Source: Agrobacterium tumefaciens (GTDB taxonomy: Bacteria; Pseudomonadota; Alphaproteobacteria; Rhizobiales; Rhizobiaceae). From it: 64,000 nt of DNA. Position 1 is the first letter of the stretch; every line of letters starts with the position of its first letter. Location: assembly GCF_000834635.1 (NCBI RefSeq), contig NZ_JXQV01000005.1, positions 248,001-312,000 of the forward strand, written 5' to 3'. The notes under the pieces were generated by a model. It made no database searches, was not told where the DNA came from, and saw only the letters and a program-made list of their open reading frames with translations. Below are positions 35,185 through 43,222 of the stretch, piece by piece. The position numbers and the translations under genes were made by a program.

Positions 35185-35940
35185 ATGAGCATTCAACTTT
35201 TCGATCTGACCGGCAAGCGCGCGCTCGTTACGGGTTCGTCACAAGGCATTGGCTATGCGTTGGCGCAAGGCCTCAAGGCTGCGGGTGCAGACGTGATCTT
35301 GAACGGCCGCGACGAGGCGAAGCTGAAAGCTGCCGCAGAGGCGCTTGGCACAAAGCACATGCTGTGTTTTGACGCGACAGACCATGAGGCTGTTCGCACG
35401 GCAGTTGATGCCTTCGAACAAGACACAGGCTCAATCGACATTCTCGTCAACAATGCCGGCATGCAGCACCGTTCCCCGCTTGAAGACTTTCCGGCGGACG
35501 CCTTCGAAAGACTGCTGCGAACCAATATTTCCACGGTCTTCAATGTTGGCCAAGCAGTAGCGCGGCACATGATCAAGCGCGGCGCGGGCAAGATCATCAA
35601 TATCGCCAGCGTGCAGACGGCGCTTGCCCGCCCCGGCATCGCGCCCTACACCGCCACAAAAGGCGCGGTCGGCAATCTGACGAAGGGCATGGCCACCGAT
35701 TGGGCTAAATACGGCATTCAATGCAATGCCATAGCGCCCGGCTATTTCGACACCCCCCTCAACGCAGCACTTGTTGCCGATCCAGCCTTCACGACATGGC
35801 TTGAAAAGCGGACACCTGCCGGTCGTTGGGGCAAGGTCGAAGAGCTTGTCGGCGCGTGCCTGTTCCTATCGTCAAACGCCTCGTCCTTCGTCAATGGGCA
35901 CGTCCTTTATGTGGATGGCGGCATCACAGCATCGCTGTAA
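35185..35940 (+). CDS. SDR oxidoreductase, gluconate 5-dehydrogenase-like (IdnO type)
   Basis: This 251-residue short-chain dehydrogenase has cofactor motif TGSSQGIG, NNAGMQ and the catalytic Ser-Tyr-Lys (NIASVQ, then YTATKGA). The N-terminus FDLTGKRALVTGSSQGIGYA is typical of gluconate 5-dehydrogenases, which reduce 5-keto-D-gluconate to D-gluconate. It follows the IdnD-like gene, so the two would convert L-idonate to gluconate. The AGGAGG-like site before the following gene keeps it in the same operon. Confidence 0.87.
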   Translation: MSIQLFDLTGKRALVTGSSQGIGYALAQGLKAAGADVILNGRDEAKLKAAAEALGTKHMLCFDATDHEAVRTAVDAFEQDTGSIDILVNNAGMQHRSPLEDFPADAFERLLRTNISTVFNVGQAVARHMIKRGAGKIINIASVQTALARPGIAPYTATKGAVGNLTKGMATDWAKYGIQCNAIAPGYFDTPLNAALVADPAFTTWLEKRTPAGRWGKVEELVGACLFLSSNASSFVNGHVLYVDGGITASL

Positions 35941-36007
35941 CCGATTGAAGAGGGTGCCCCTGAAGAAGGGGCACTCATATTTTCGAAAACTCTGGGAGGA
36001 GGCCATT

Positions 36008-36895
36008 ATGACGAACAGGGTCGCACTGATTGGTGCAGGCGCCATGGGTGGCGCAATCGGCGGTCGGTTGGTCGAAACCGGCAATCATCTTGCGGTGTTT
36101 GATCTCGACCGCGAAAAGGTTCAAGCCCTCGTCGATAAGGGGGCTGTTGCGGCTGCTACGGCTGCGGACGCTGCCCGGGTGAGTGACTACGTCATCCTGA
36201 GCCTCAATTCGCCCGAGGTCATACGCCGGGCAGTTTTTGGTGAAGCAGGTGTGGTCGATGGCGCGAAAGCCGGGACGTTGATCATCGACATGTCCTCGAT
36301 AGACCCGGACGCTACGAAAAAGCTTGCGGCTGATGCAGCGGAAAAAGGCTTGCGCTGGGTGGATAGCCCGCTATCCGGCGGCGCGCCCAAAGCCTTGATC
36401 GGCCAGTTGACGCTGATGGCAGGTGGCTCCGATGCGGACGTTGAGGATGCTCACAACGTGCTGAAGCATGTGGCGAGCAACTACACTCACATGGGACCTG
36501 TTGGAGCAGGGCAAACAACCAAGCTCATCAATCAGGTGCTGTGCGGCCTTGGTTTTCTGGCCGTTGCTGAAGCGACGCAGCTCGCGCTCGACGCTGGTGT
36601 GGATGCCGCCAAGATTCCTCAGGCGCTGAAAGGCGGACGGGCAGACAGCGCAATCCTGCAGGAATACATGCCGCGTTATGTTGCGAAGGACTACCGACGC
36701 ACCGGGCGTATCGACAACATGGTCAAGGACCTCAACGGCGCGCAGGATCTTGCCCGCCGGACCAACACCAGCATGCCGCTGACCGCAATCTGCGCCGAAA
36801 TTCACCGCATGATGACAGCCTCCGGTTTCGGGGCTGAGGATCAGGCTGCGCTGATGGAATTTTTCAAGGGACCCAACAAGGAAACATTAGAATGA
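36008..36895 (+). CDS. 3-hydroxyisobutyrate dehydrogenase-family NAD(P)-dependent oxidoreductase
   Basis: This 295-residue beta-hydroxyacid dehydrogenase has the Rossmann motif LIGAGAMGGAIGGRL, substrate loop DSPLSGGAPKA and catalytic lysine region GAGQTTKLINQ. Relatives act on 3-hydroxyisobutyrate, tartronate semialdehyde, threonate or related sugar-acid breakdown products. The start at 36008 has GGGAGGAGG upstream; the open frame extends back into the SDR gene but without support. It overlaps the next small gene by an ATGA. Confidence 0.9.
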   Translation: MTNRVALIGAGAMGGAIGGRLVETGNHLAVFDLDREKVQALVDKGAVAAATAADAARVSDYVILSLNSPEVIRRAVFGEAGVVDGAKAGTLIIDMSSIDPDATKKLAADAAEKGLRWVDSPLSGGAPKALIGQLTLMAGGSDADVEDAHNVLKHVASNYTHMGPVGAGQTTKLINQVLCGLGFLAVAEATQLALDAGVDAAKIPQALKGGRADSAILQEYMPRYVAKDYRRTGRIDNMVKDLNGAQDLARRTNTSMPLTAICAEIHRMMTASGFGAEDQAALMEFFKGPNKETLE

Positions 36896-37224
36896 TTACG
36901 CGCTACGCTCTTTTTGAAGGAAAAGTCAAAGACGGCCAGACCGAAGCTTTTCGCAAAGCCGTGCTGGACCGCATTCTGCCAAAGTGGCAGCAGTTCCCAC
37001 ATGCGACAGATGTGCGCATCTCATTTGCAGAAGCCCGTGACGATGGCGCACCGGAACTGCCGATGATCCTTGCCATCAACTATCCAAGCCTGGAAGCTGT
37101 CGAAGAAGCACTCGCTAGCCCCGTTCGCAGCGAGGCGCGCGCCGCGACTGAAGCCGTTCTGGCCGAATTCTTCGAAGGCCGTATTCACCACCACGTCACC
37201 CTCGCAAACGAATACAAGCTCTAA
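36892..37224 (+). CDS. Small ferredoxin-like-fold (EthD/Dabb-like) protein
   Basis: This 110-residue protein starts with MITRYALFEGKVKDG and has a beta-alpha-beta layout with hydrophobic strands (ITRYALFEG, PMILAINYP) and C-terminal HHHVTLANEYKL. It looks like a dimeric alpha/beta-barrel protein of EthD or Dabb type, a fold found beside catabolic dehydrogenases. The exact family is uncertain and the function unknown. Its ATG overlaps the stop of the dehydrogenase gene, so it belongs to the same operon as its last gene. Confidence 0.75.
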   Translation: MITRYALFEGKVKDGQTEAFRKAVLDRILPKWQQFPHATDVRISFAEARDDGAPELPMILAINYPSLEAVEEALASPVRSEARAATEAVLAEFFEGRIHHHVTLANEYKL

Positions 37225-37242
37225 ACATTTCTTGTGGAATGC

Positions 37243-37275
37243 GTGGACGGTGCCAGCGTAGGCGGCACCGTCCAC
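37243..37275 (+). terminator. Strong stem-loop ending the plus-strand sugar-acid operon
   Basis: GTGGACGGTGCC (37243-37254) and GGCACCGTCCAC (37264-37275) form a perfect 12 bp stem with a 9-base loop, 19 bases after the last stop. No U-run follows, so it may be a non-canonical terminator or mRNA end protector. Confidence 0.6.
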
Positions 37276-37592
37276 CCCATCGCCCAGTTCATATCAGCTG
37301 TTCCGAAGACATCATAACCGTGGCCGCGGCGGGACTACGTCGCGCCAATGGAAACGCCGCAAGCCGGTGTCGATCGCCACCGGGCGTAAGATCGCGTTAT
37401 AGCGTCTCAAAATATGCTTGCCTAAAAATCATAATACGACTTTAATGCTTAGATAGTATCTATCTGGGCGATGGGAGTGCGCTCAGGGCTTGAGCATTTC
37501 TGCAACGGATTCAGATACTTCACCGCCATCCCCTCCCAAGACATCTCGCCAATCGCCTTCGTTGCGATGTATGCACCCAAAAGGGAATTCAA
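37276..37592. other. Intergenic region with candidate promoter and palindrome
   Basis: No gene is seen in these 317 bases. An AT-rich stretch (about 37,405-37,465) contains the palindrome TAGATAGTATCTA (37450-37462), a possible operator or part of a promoter for the downstream dehydrogenase gene. The last bases hold AAAAGGGA, the ribosome-binding site of that gene. Confidence 0.4.
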
Positions 37593-38882
37593 GTGAAAAT
37601 CGCCATTGTAGGATGCGGGTCACGTCACAAAATGTTTCGCGATTCCGTGACGGAAGACTACTCGGACAAGCATGAGATCGTAGCTCTATGCGATAGCAAT
37701 GGCCATCGCCTGGCCGAAGCCGCCAAGGCGCTCCTCAAACCGGGCACAAACGGTGTCCCCACATATCTCGCCGAAAATTTCGATCAGCTGATCGCGGAGC
37801 AAAAGCCGGATACAATCGTGGTCGCAACGCCGGACTTTCTGCATTCCGACTATATTGTCCGCGCCTTTGAAGCGGGTTGTGATGTCATTTGTGAGAAGCC
37901 ACTGACGATCGACCTATCTCGGTTAAAACAGATTGTCGATGCGCAGGCCCGTACAGGCCGCAAGGTCATGGTCACGTTCAATTATCGTTACTCCCCTGCC
38001 CGCACGCAGATCAAGGAGATGCTGTCATCAGGCGTTATCGGCACAATTACGGCTGTCGACTTTCGCTGGCATCTCGACCGCGTGCATGGCGCAGATTATT
38101 TCCGACGTTGGCACCGGCAGAAGGAAAATTCCGGCGGGCTGCTCGTCCACAAGTCGACGCATCATTTTGATCTTCTCAACTGGTGGCTGGCGTCTGCACC
38201 AACACAGGTCTTCGCATCTGGCCAACGCGCATTTTACCTGCCAGAGACAGCAGTGGAACTTGGGTTGGAAGACCACGGCCCGCGTTGTGCCGACTGTCCG
38301 GTGGCGGATAAGTGCGCTTTCCGTCTCGATCTCTCTGCCGACGAACAATTGAAAGCCCTCTATCTCGACGCTGAAGATGAGGATGGCTATTTCCGCGACA
38401 GGTGCGTGTTCGATGCGGATATCGGCATAGAAGACACGATGCAGGCTCACATTCGCTACGCATCCGGCGTTACCGCCAATTATACCCTCACCGCATATTC
38501 GCCATGGGAAGGGCTGGAAATTCGCTTTCAGGGCACGAAGGGCGAAATCACGCACAAGCACGTGGAAGTCCACGGCGTGTTCGGTGGCGTCCGCGACCAT
38601 GCCGACGAAGAGGCAATCACCACTGAGCTGCATTTGGCAGGTGAAAAGCCCAGGATGATCGCAGTGCCCAAGGCTGCAGGAAACCACGGGGGCGCAGACC
38701 CAGTCATGCTTGGCTATATCTTCGCGCCTGACACAATGGAACCGGATCGCTTCAACCGCGCCTCGGACCATGTCTCCGGTGCATGGTCGATTCTCACGGG
38801 AATTGCGGCCAATGCTTCGATAGAAACAGGATCAGCCGTCAGCATCCAAGCGATGCTGAAATCTCGTGATATCAAGATTTGA
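37593..38882 (+). CDS. Gfo/Idh/MocA-family oxidoreductase with a cysteine cluster
   Basis: This 429-residue NAD(P)-dependent dehydrogenase has Rossmann motif IAIVGCGSRHKM, signature CEKPLTIDLSRLKQI (catalytic Lys), FNYRYSP and HKSTHHFDLLNWWL. It is longer than the usual 340-380 residues because of an inserted loop. That loop has three closely spaced cysteines and a fourth further on (RCADCPVADKC, then DRC), which may bind a metal. The start is a GTG at 37593 with AAAAGGGA upstream. It stands alone, and its stop is 8 bases from the end of a minus-strand small RNA. Confidence 0.9.
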   Translation: MKIAIVGCGSRHKMFRDSVTEDYSDKHEIVALCDSNGHRLAEAAKALLKPGTNGVPTYLAENFDQLIAEQKPDTIVVATPDFLHSDYIVRAFEAGCDVICEKPLTIDLSRLKQIVDAQARTGRKVMVTFNYRYSPARTQIKEMLSSGVIGTITAVDFRWHLDRVHGADYFRRWHRQKENSGGLLVHKSTHHFDLLNWWLASAPTQVFASGQRAFYLPETAVELGLEDHGPRCADCPVADKCAFRLDLSADEQLKALYLDAEDEDGYFRDRCVFDADIGIEDTMQAHIRYASGVTANYTLTAYSPWEGLEIRFQGTKGEITHKHVEVHGVFGGVRDHADEEAITTELHLAGEKPRMIAVPKAAGNHGGADPVMLGYIFAPDTMEPDRFNRASDHVSGAWSILTGIAANASIETGSAVSIQAMLKSRDIKI

Positions 38883-38887
38883 AGGGC

Positions 38888-38932
38888 CCAAAAAGGGAAA
38901 AGCCTGCCGCGGGAGGAGGTGCGGCAGGCTTT
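38888..38932 (-). terminator. Rho-independent terminator of the cuckoo-type small RNA
   Basis: A perfect 12 bp stem (AAAGCCTGCCGC/GCGGCAGGCTTT) with a 10-base loop is followed on the minus strand by a T-rich tail. It also lies just after the stop of the plus-strand dehydrogenase, where the stem could protect that mRNA end. Confidence 0.85.
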
Positions 38933-39012
38933 AAACTTGATCGACAACTGGGAGGAGGAGTGCTGTCGATCCACATCTCGCGACGCTGGGAGGAGGAGTG
39001 CGTCGCTTCGAT
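38888..39012 (-). ncRNA. Cuckoo-type (alpha-r14/CcsR-like) small RNA with three anti-Shine-Dalgarno hairpins
   Basis: Read on the minus strand, three hairpins follow each other. Hairpin 1 has GCGACGC/GCGTCGC (39006-38980) with loop ACTCCTCCTCCCA. Hairpin 2 has GATCGACA/TGTCGATC (38971-38939) with a loop containing the same ACTCCTCCTCCCA. Hairpin 3 has a perfect 12 bp stem (38932-38899) with loop ACCTCCTCCC, followed by TTTT-CCC-TTTTT, a Rho-independent terminator. All loops carry CCUCCUCCC, complementary to ribosome-binding sites. This is the hallmark of the alphaproteobacterial cuckoo, alpha-r14 and CcsR small RNAs. A TATATT (-10-like) lies at 39019-39024, putting the 5' end near 39012; the -35 is weak. 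Loop sequence plus compensating stems argue strongly for a real RNA on this strand. Confidence 0.88.
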
Positions 39013-39133
39013 GGCTTAAATATAGCTTAGCTCACAAAAATTAACAGAGCATCTCTCGCAATGCAGGCATGCAGTTTTGCATAGCTGGACGATCCCTGCC
39101 GCCTTTTTCATCAACCTGTCGCCCTCTCCACGC

Positions 39134-39883
39134 TTACACCTCGCGGTGAACCTGGAAACCGGCGAACGACTGATTGACCGGCATAAGTTCTATGCTGTTG
39201 ATGTTGATGTGCTTGGGCTGCGAAGCCACCCAGTGGATCGTATTGGCAATATCGTCTGGCAGGATGGGGTTCACACCCTTGTAGAGCGCGTCTGATGCAT
39301 CCTTGTTGCCGTCGGTGCGCACAACGGTGAACTCGGTTTCGCACATGCCCGGCTCAATAGATGTGACGCGAACGCCCTTGCCATGCATGTCTGACCGCAA
39401 ACCCAGCGAGAACTGACGTAAAAAGGCTTTGGTGCCGGCATAGACATTGCCGCCAGCATAAGGCCAGTGGGCCGCAACCGACGAAAGGTTGATGACGATG
39501 CCACGGCGCTCGATCAGGCCCGGCAGGATGTGATGCGTGATGTTCAGCAACCCGGTAATGTTGGTGTTGACCATTGTGTGCCAGTCTTTTAACGGCACGT
39601 TGGGCGCGGTGCCTGTTCCGAGTGCAAGACCAGCATTGTTGACGAGGATATCGATACCCTGAAATTCGGAAGGAAGTGCTTCGAAGGCCGCTGCCATCGC
39701 CGCTTCATCCGTGATGTCAAAGACCATGCTGTGAAACGCAGTTCCGAGTTCTTCACCCAGCTTGGCAAGGCGATCTGCCCGGCGACCCGTGCCGATGACT
39801 TTCCAACCGTCTTTGGCAAATAATCTGGCTGTCGCCTCGCCAAAACCCGAGGTCGCGCCTGTGATGAGGATTGTTCCGCTCAT
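39134..39883 (-). CDS. SDR oxidoreductase, YdfG/serine 3-dehydrogenase-like
   Basis: This 249-residue short-chain dehydrogenase has cofactor motif ITGATSGFGEA, NNAGLAL and active-site INLSSVA, then YAGTKAF. The closest style is the NADP-dependent 3-hydroxy acid dehydrogenase YdfG and the Agrobacterium-type L-serine 3-dehydrogenase: FDITDEAAM, SIEPGMCETEF, and an N-terminal MSGTILITGATSGFGEA. It would oxidise serine or 3-hydroxy acids, or reduce malonic semialdehyde. It precedes the small RNA locus by about 110 bases on the same strand. Confidence 0.88.
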   Translation of the reverse strand: MSGTILITGATSGFGEATARLFAKDGWKVIGTGRRADRLAKLGEELGTAFHSMVFDITDEAAMAAAFEALPSEFQGIDILVNNAGLALGTGTAPNVPLKDWHTMVNTNITGLLNITHHILPGLIERRGIVINLSSVAAHWPYAGGNVYAGTKAFLRQFSLGLRSDMHGKGVRVTSIEPGMCETEFTVVRTDGNKDASDALYKGVNPILPDDIANTIHWVASQPKHININSIELMPVNQSFAGFQVHREV

Positions 39884-39901
39884 GTGATAACTCCGTATTT
39901 T

Positions 39902-40483
39902 TTAATCTCTATGCTTCAGCAATGCGTCAACGGCATGCTGCAGGCACTGCTTGAACGCGCTGAGATCGGTGTAAATCGCATCTGCAGGCGCATCGCTAAC
40001 CACGACAACGCCGCCGCGCCTGATGATGCCACCATGCAGCATCAGATTGTCCGCCATGTCGAAATTCTCGATGGAAAGCCCGTCCGGTCCACGATACCGC
40101 CCGGTCTCATCCTGCGTTGGCGGTTTTCCATAGTGGTCAACGATGCGTGTGAAGTGGTTTGCGGCAACATTCGTATAGGCAAACACTGGCTTGCCGAGGG
40201 CACACATGAAGCCAAGCTCGTAACTCGTGCCCGTATCCGCTGCGATGCCTCGAAACGGCGTGAGGTTTGCGATGATGGCATCCGCCTCCAGCATCATCTG
40301 CTCGTCTACCGCATTGATATTACAGCCATGGCCGACTTTCGTTTCTGCGGGCGGTATCTGGAGATCGCCGGGTGACAGAGGCTCAAATCCGGCTTGGCGG
40401 GCAAGCTCCGCCTTGGCATCGAGCATTTCACGGGCATTGGGCAGGAAAACTTCCGGCCCGGCGAGGTAGACTTTGACTGGCAT
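39902..40483 (-). CDS. Nucleoside 2-deoxyribosyltransferase-family protein
   Basis: This 193-residue protein of the nucleoside 2-deoxyribosyltransferase/DNPH1 fold starts MPVKVYLAGPEVFLPNAREM. The catalytic region has LTPFRGIAADTGTSYELGFM, whose Glu is the nucleophile, and the substrate-side asparagine/methionine stretch ADNLMLHGG. Such enzymes exchange bases on deoxynucleosides or hydrolyse deoxynucleotides. The start at 40483 is chosen from the conserved N-terminus; the frame runs further upstream without homology. It sits 18 bases from the SDR gene and is divergent from an exonuclease gene. Confidence 0.85.
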   Translation of the reverse strand: MPVKVYLAGPEVFLPNAREMLDAKAELARQAGFEPLSPGDLQIPPAETKVGHGCNINAVDEQMMLEADAIIANLTPFRGIAADTGTSYELGFMCALGKPVFAYTNVAANHFTRIVDHYGKPPTQDETGRYRGPDGLSIENFDMADNLMLHGGIIRRGGVVVVSDAPADAIYTDLSAFKQCLQHAVDALLKHRD

Positions 40484-40644
40484 GAGATGCGGCACTTCTT
40501 TCGAAATTGAACGACTGTGCCAGACTAATCCTTTCGTCTGGCACTGCACAAGGTACAGGACCGGTCGAAAAGGATCATGAGATGGTATCGCGACCAACCA
40601 CTTTCGGCTATAGGGCCATCGACAATCCAGCAGTGGAGACAGAA

Positions 40645-41271
40645 ATGGCAGCGAAGATCCGTTATCACGAAGGCGATATCTCAAAAGAAGACGCAGGCCG
40701 TTATACCGGCGCTGTCGCTATCGATACGGAAACGCTTGGCCTTGTTCCAAGGCGCGACCGCCTATGCGTCGTTCAGCTTTCACCCGGCGATGGCACCGCA
40801 GATGTTATCCGCATCGCAGCCGGCCAGAAAGAGGCCCCAAACCTCGTCACCTTGCTCGCCGATCCGGCCCGCCAGAAGATCTTTCACTATGGCCGCTTCG
40901 ATATTGCCGTTCTTTTCCACACCTTTGGCGTGACATCGGCACCGGTCTTCTGCACCAAAATCGCCTCGCGCCTTTGCCGCACCTATACGGATCGCCATGG
41001 ATTGAAGGATAATCTCAAGGAATTGCTGGAGGTCGATATATCCAAGGCGCAGCAATCGTCTGACTGGGCCGCCGAAAAATTGTCGCCTGCGCAACTGGAA
41101 TATGCGGCGTCTGATGTGCTGCATCTGCATGCGCTTCGAGACAAATTGACGACTCGCCTCATTCGCGATGGCCGCTACGAACATGCTGAAGCGTGCTTTG
41201 CCTTCCTGCCGACACGCTCCAAGCTCGACCTGCTGGGCTGGGAAGACACGGATATTTTTGCTCATAGCTGA
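40645..41271 (+). CDS. RNase D-like 3'-5' exonuclease (DEDDy)
   Basis: This 208-residue single-domain exonuclease of the RNase D/Rnd family has exo I AIDTETLGL (D27, E29), exo II HYGRFDIAVL and exo III YAASDVLHLHAL (Tyr and Asp). It lacks the HRDC domains of full RNase D and matches the short alphaproteobacterial form that trims tRNA or DNA ends. The start at 40645 has GGAG 8 bases upstream and matches the usual N-terminus (MAAKIRYHEGDIS); a longer frame exists to 40507. Confidence 0.9.
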   Translation: MAAKIRYHEGDISKEDAGRYTGAVAIDTETLGLVPRRDRLCVVQLSPGDGTADVIRIAAGQKEAPNLVTLLADPARQKIFHYGRFDIAVLFHTFGVTSAPVFCTKIASRLCRTYTDRHGLKDNLKELLEVDISKAQQSSDWAAEKLSPAQLEYAASDVLHLHALRDKLTTRLIRDGRYEHAEACFAFLPTRSKLDLLGWEDTDIFAHS

Positions 41272-41544
41272 GCGTCGCGCTTGGCCTGTTGTGCCAAACC
41301 CGGATTGAAGAGACGATGCACTTAGCAAATCGTTAATCTTTGAGGATCATTCTTCACTCAGATGATTCGCGTAACTTTGCTCCATTCGACCGTACAGATG
41401 CATACCGGATCTCGGCAATGCGCCGCATGAGCGGACGATAATAACATCTGCGTCGCCGCCAAAGCCCTGTTGAAACCGGGCCTGTTCAAGCTGACATGCT
41501 CTGGCAGCCATCGCTGGCACCTGTCACCAAGAAGGGAGCGTATC

Positions 41545-43146
41545 ATGCTAACGCCGGTCAGCCCTGTGTCTGCCACCGATGTTTCGTTCTCTATGGCGAA
41601 GCCACCGCAAGATACAGTCTCCACACCGCCAGCGCCGCCTCCTGTGGCTCAAGGAACGACTTCAGAGAGCGCCAAACTCGCCTCTGGCACCGGTATTCGC
41701 GCCGTGTCAGGCGAGTTGCAATTATCGAGCAATGTCAGCGTGCTTGCCGAGACACTCGGCAAATTGCTGAATATCGAGCGGATGGATGGTGAGGGCGCCG
41801 AGGCATATGTCAATCGGCTAGTTGAGATCATCAAAACGCTCCCCATGGATCAGAAAGACGCGTTGGAAAAAGCCCTCGGCAGCGTGTTACGTGGCATCAC
41901 CCTTGATATGTTATCCACTGCTTTGAAAAGCTCTGCAGGGCCGGAAGCGGCACGACTGGCCGTCATGTTCGAGCTTTCGCGCTCCAGCGGCACCAGCCGA
42001 ACGGCAAAACCTTCGATCCCGGCCTACCTTCAGGATATCCTACCGGACAGCCCGGTTATTCCGCAGATTAAAACACTGGCCACCACACCTGCCGCCGCTG
42101 CAAACAAGATGCCAGTTCCACAGGTCGCCCTTGCCACCTATCTGCTTGGAGAGATTGGTCCAGATCCATCCGTGACGCCGTCGAACACAACGGCGCAGCC
42201 GGCCAAATCTGGCGCCATAGTCGCACCCTCAAACGTGCCGACAGCGCCAACCGGCACGCTGCCGACCCCAATCACCCCAATCAACGCTGCCGCTGCCCAG
42301 GGGCAACTCCCCCACGACGGGCAGAGCGTCCTACAACCAACACAACAACCGAACGCTAAACCTGCTCCAACTGGGCTTAACGAGCCTGCTCTGGCGTCGC
42401 GGCCACAGATGACAGAGCAACAGCGGACAGCGTTGATCGCGCAGCAACCGCCTTTGACTGTCGATGTCGCAACAGAAAACGAGCACCCAACGCCGATACC
42501 GGTCGCTAATATTGCCGAACGCCAACCCAATTTGCCCACAGGCGGCGCTTTTTCCAAGGCCACACCAAAGGAGATGGAAAAGCTCCTTCTCTCTGTCGTC
42601 CTAGGAAAGCTGCCCGAGCAGGCCGAAACCATAACACCGCAGATCGTCGCCAGCCTGCTAACCGAGCAAGACCCGCAGCACATCTCAAAACCATTGCTGG
42701 CGGCTAAGTCCGACTTTCACACCGTGAGCGTGGACCAGACGGCGGAAGACACCGTCCTGGCAACCCAACGGCAGGAGACGCTCGCAGCACAGCGAAATGC
42801 GGTTGCCGAGGATATCAAGGTGGCACTGCTGGAACAGCCGACGCTTCATTCCGCTCTTGCGGCCATAGTCGGGAAAGAAGCCATCCCTCTTCCTTATGTT
42901 CCCTATCCAGCCGCCAAGGACGAAGAGGAATCGGATGCGCCGCCGCGCGGCAGCATGCATTCGTCGCAGGGTGATTCGGAAGACGCAGACGACGGCAGCG
43001 AAAAGGACGACAACGACCCTCCTCAGGAGGAACGGATTGCCGCCAATGACGTCTTGACTGACCAATCGCTTTCGCAGGGTGAGAACAAAGACGGTGCAAC
43101 TGATAACGCAGAATCCTATTATCTTCGGATGAGCGGCTATTCCTGA
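41545..43146 (+). CDS. Unknown low-complexity Pro/Ala/Thr-rich protein with acidic C-terminus
   Basis: I do not recognise a family in this 533-residue protein. The N-terminal third holds a likely helical domain (about residues 55-145; NVSVLAETLGKLLNIERM to ARLAVMFELSR). The middle is rich in Pro, Ala, Thr and Gln. Another helical patch near 345-375 (KEMEKLLLSVVLGKLPEQAE) precedes an acidic, probably disordered tail. There is no signal peptide or membrane helix. The layout recalls flagellar hook-length or scaffold proteins, but no motif supports that. The start at 41545 has GAAGGGAG upstream, and a bidirectional terminator follows. Confidence 0.65.
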   Translation: MLTPVSPVSATDVSFSMAKPPQDTVSTPPAPPPVAQGTTSESAKLASGTGIRAVSGELQLSSNVSVLAETLGKLLNIERMDGEGAEAYVNRLVEIIKTLPMDQKDALEKALGSVLRGITLDMLSTALKSSAGPEAARLAVMFELSRSSGTSRTAKPSIPAYLQDILPDSPVIPQIKTLATTPAAAANKMPVPQVALATYLLGEIGPDPSVTPSNTTAQPAKSGAIVAPSNVPTAPTGTLPTPITPINAAAAQGQLPHDGQSVLQPTQQPNAKPAPTGLNEPALASRPQMTEQQRTALIAQQPPLTVDVATENEHPTPIPVANIAERQPNLPTGGAFSKATPKEMEKLLLSVVLGKLPEQAETITPQIVASLLTEQDPQHISKPLLAAKSDFHTVSVDQTAEDTVLATQRQETLAAQRNAVAEDIKVALLEQPTLHSALAAIVGKEAIPLPYVPYPAAKDEEESDAPPRGSMHSSQGDSEDADDGSEKDDNDPPQEERIAANDVLTDQSLSQGENKDGATDNAESYYLRMSGYS

Positions 43147-43168
43147 AACCCACATAGTTCAACCCAAT

Positions 43169-43203
43169 AAAAAAACCCGCCGGATCGCTCCGGCGGGTTT
43201 CTC
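43169..43203. terminator. Bidirectional Rho-independent terminator after rpsA
   Basis: A perfect 12 bp stem AAACCCGCCGGA/TCCGGCGGGTTT (43173-43184 and 43189-43200) with loop TCGC lies between convergent genes. On the minus strand it is followed by a run of seven T, a strong terminator for rpsA. On the plus strand TTTCTCATTT follows, adequate for the unknown gene. Confidence 0.9.
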
Positions 43204-43222
43204 ATTTCAGGCTATTGAACGA

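Noticed and set aside
35990..36005. GGGAGGAGG in the plus strand as another small-RNA loop
   Set aside because: It is simply the ribosome-binding site of the gene starting at 36008; no stem encloses it.
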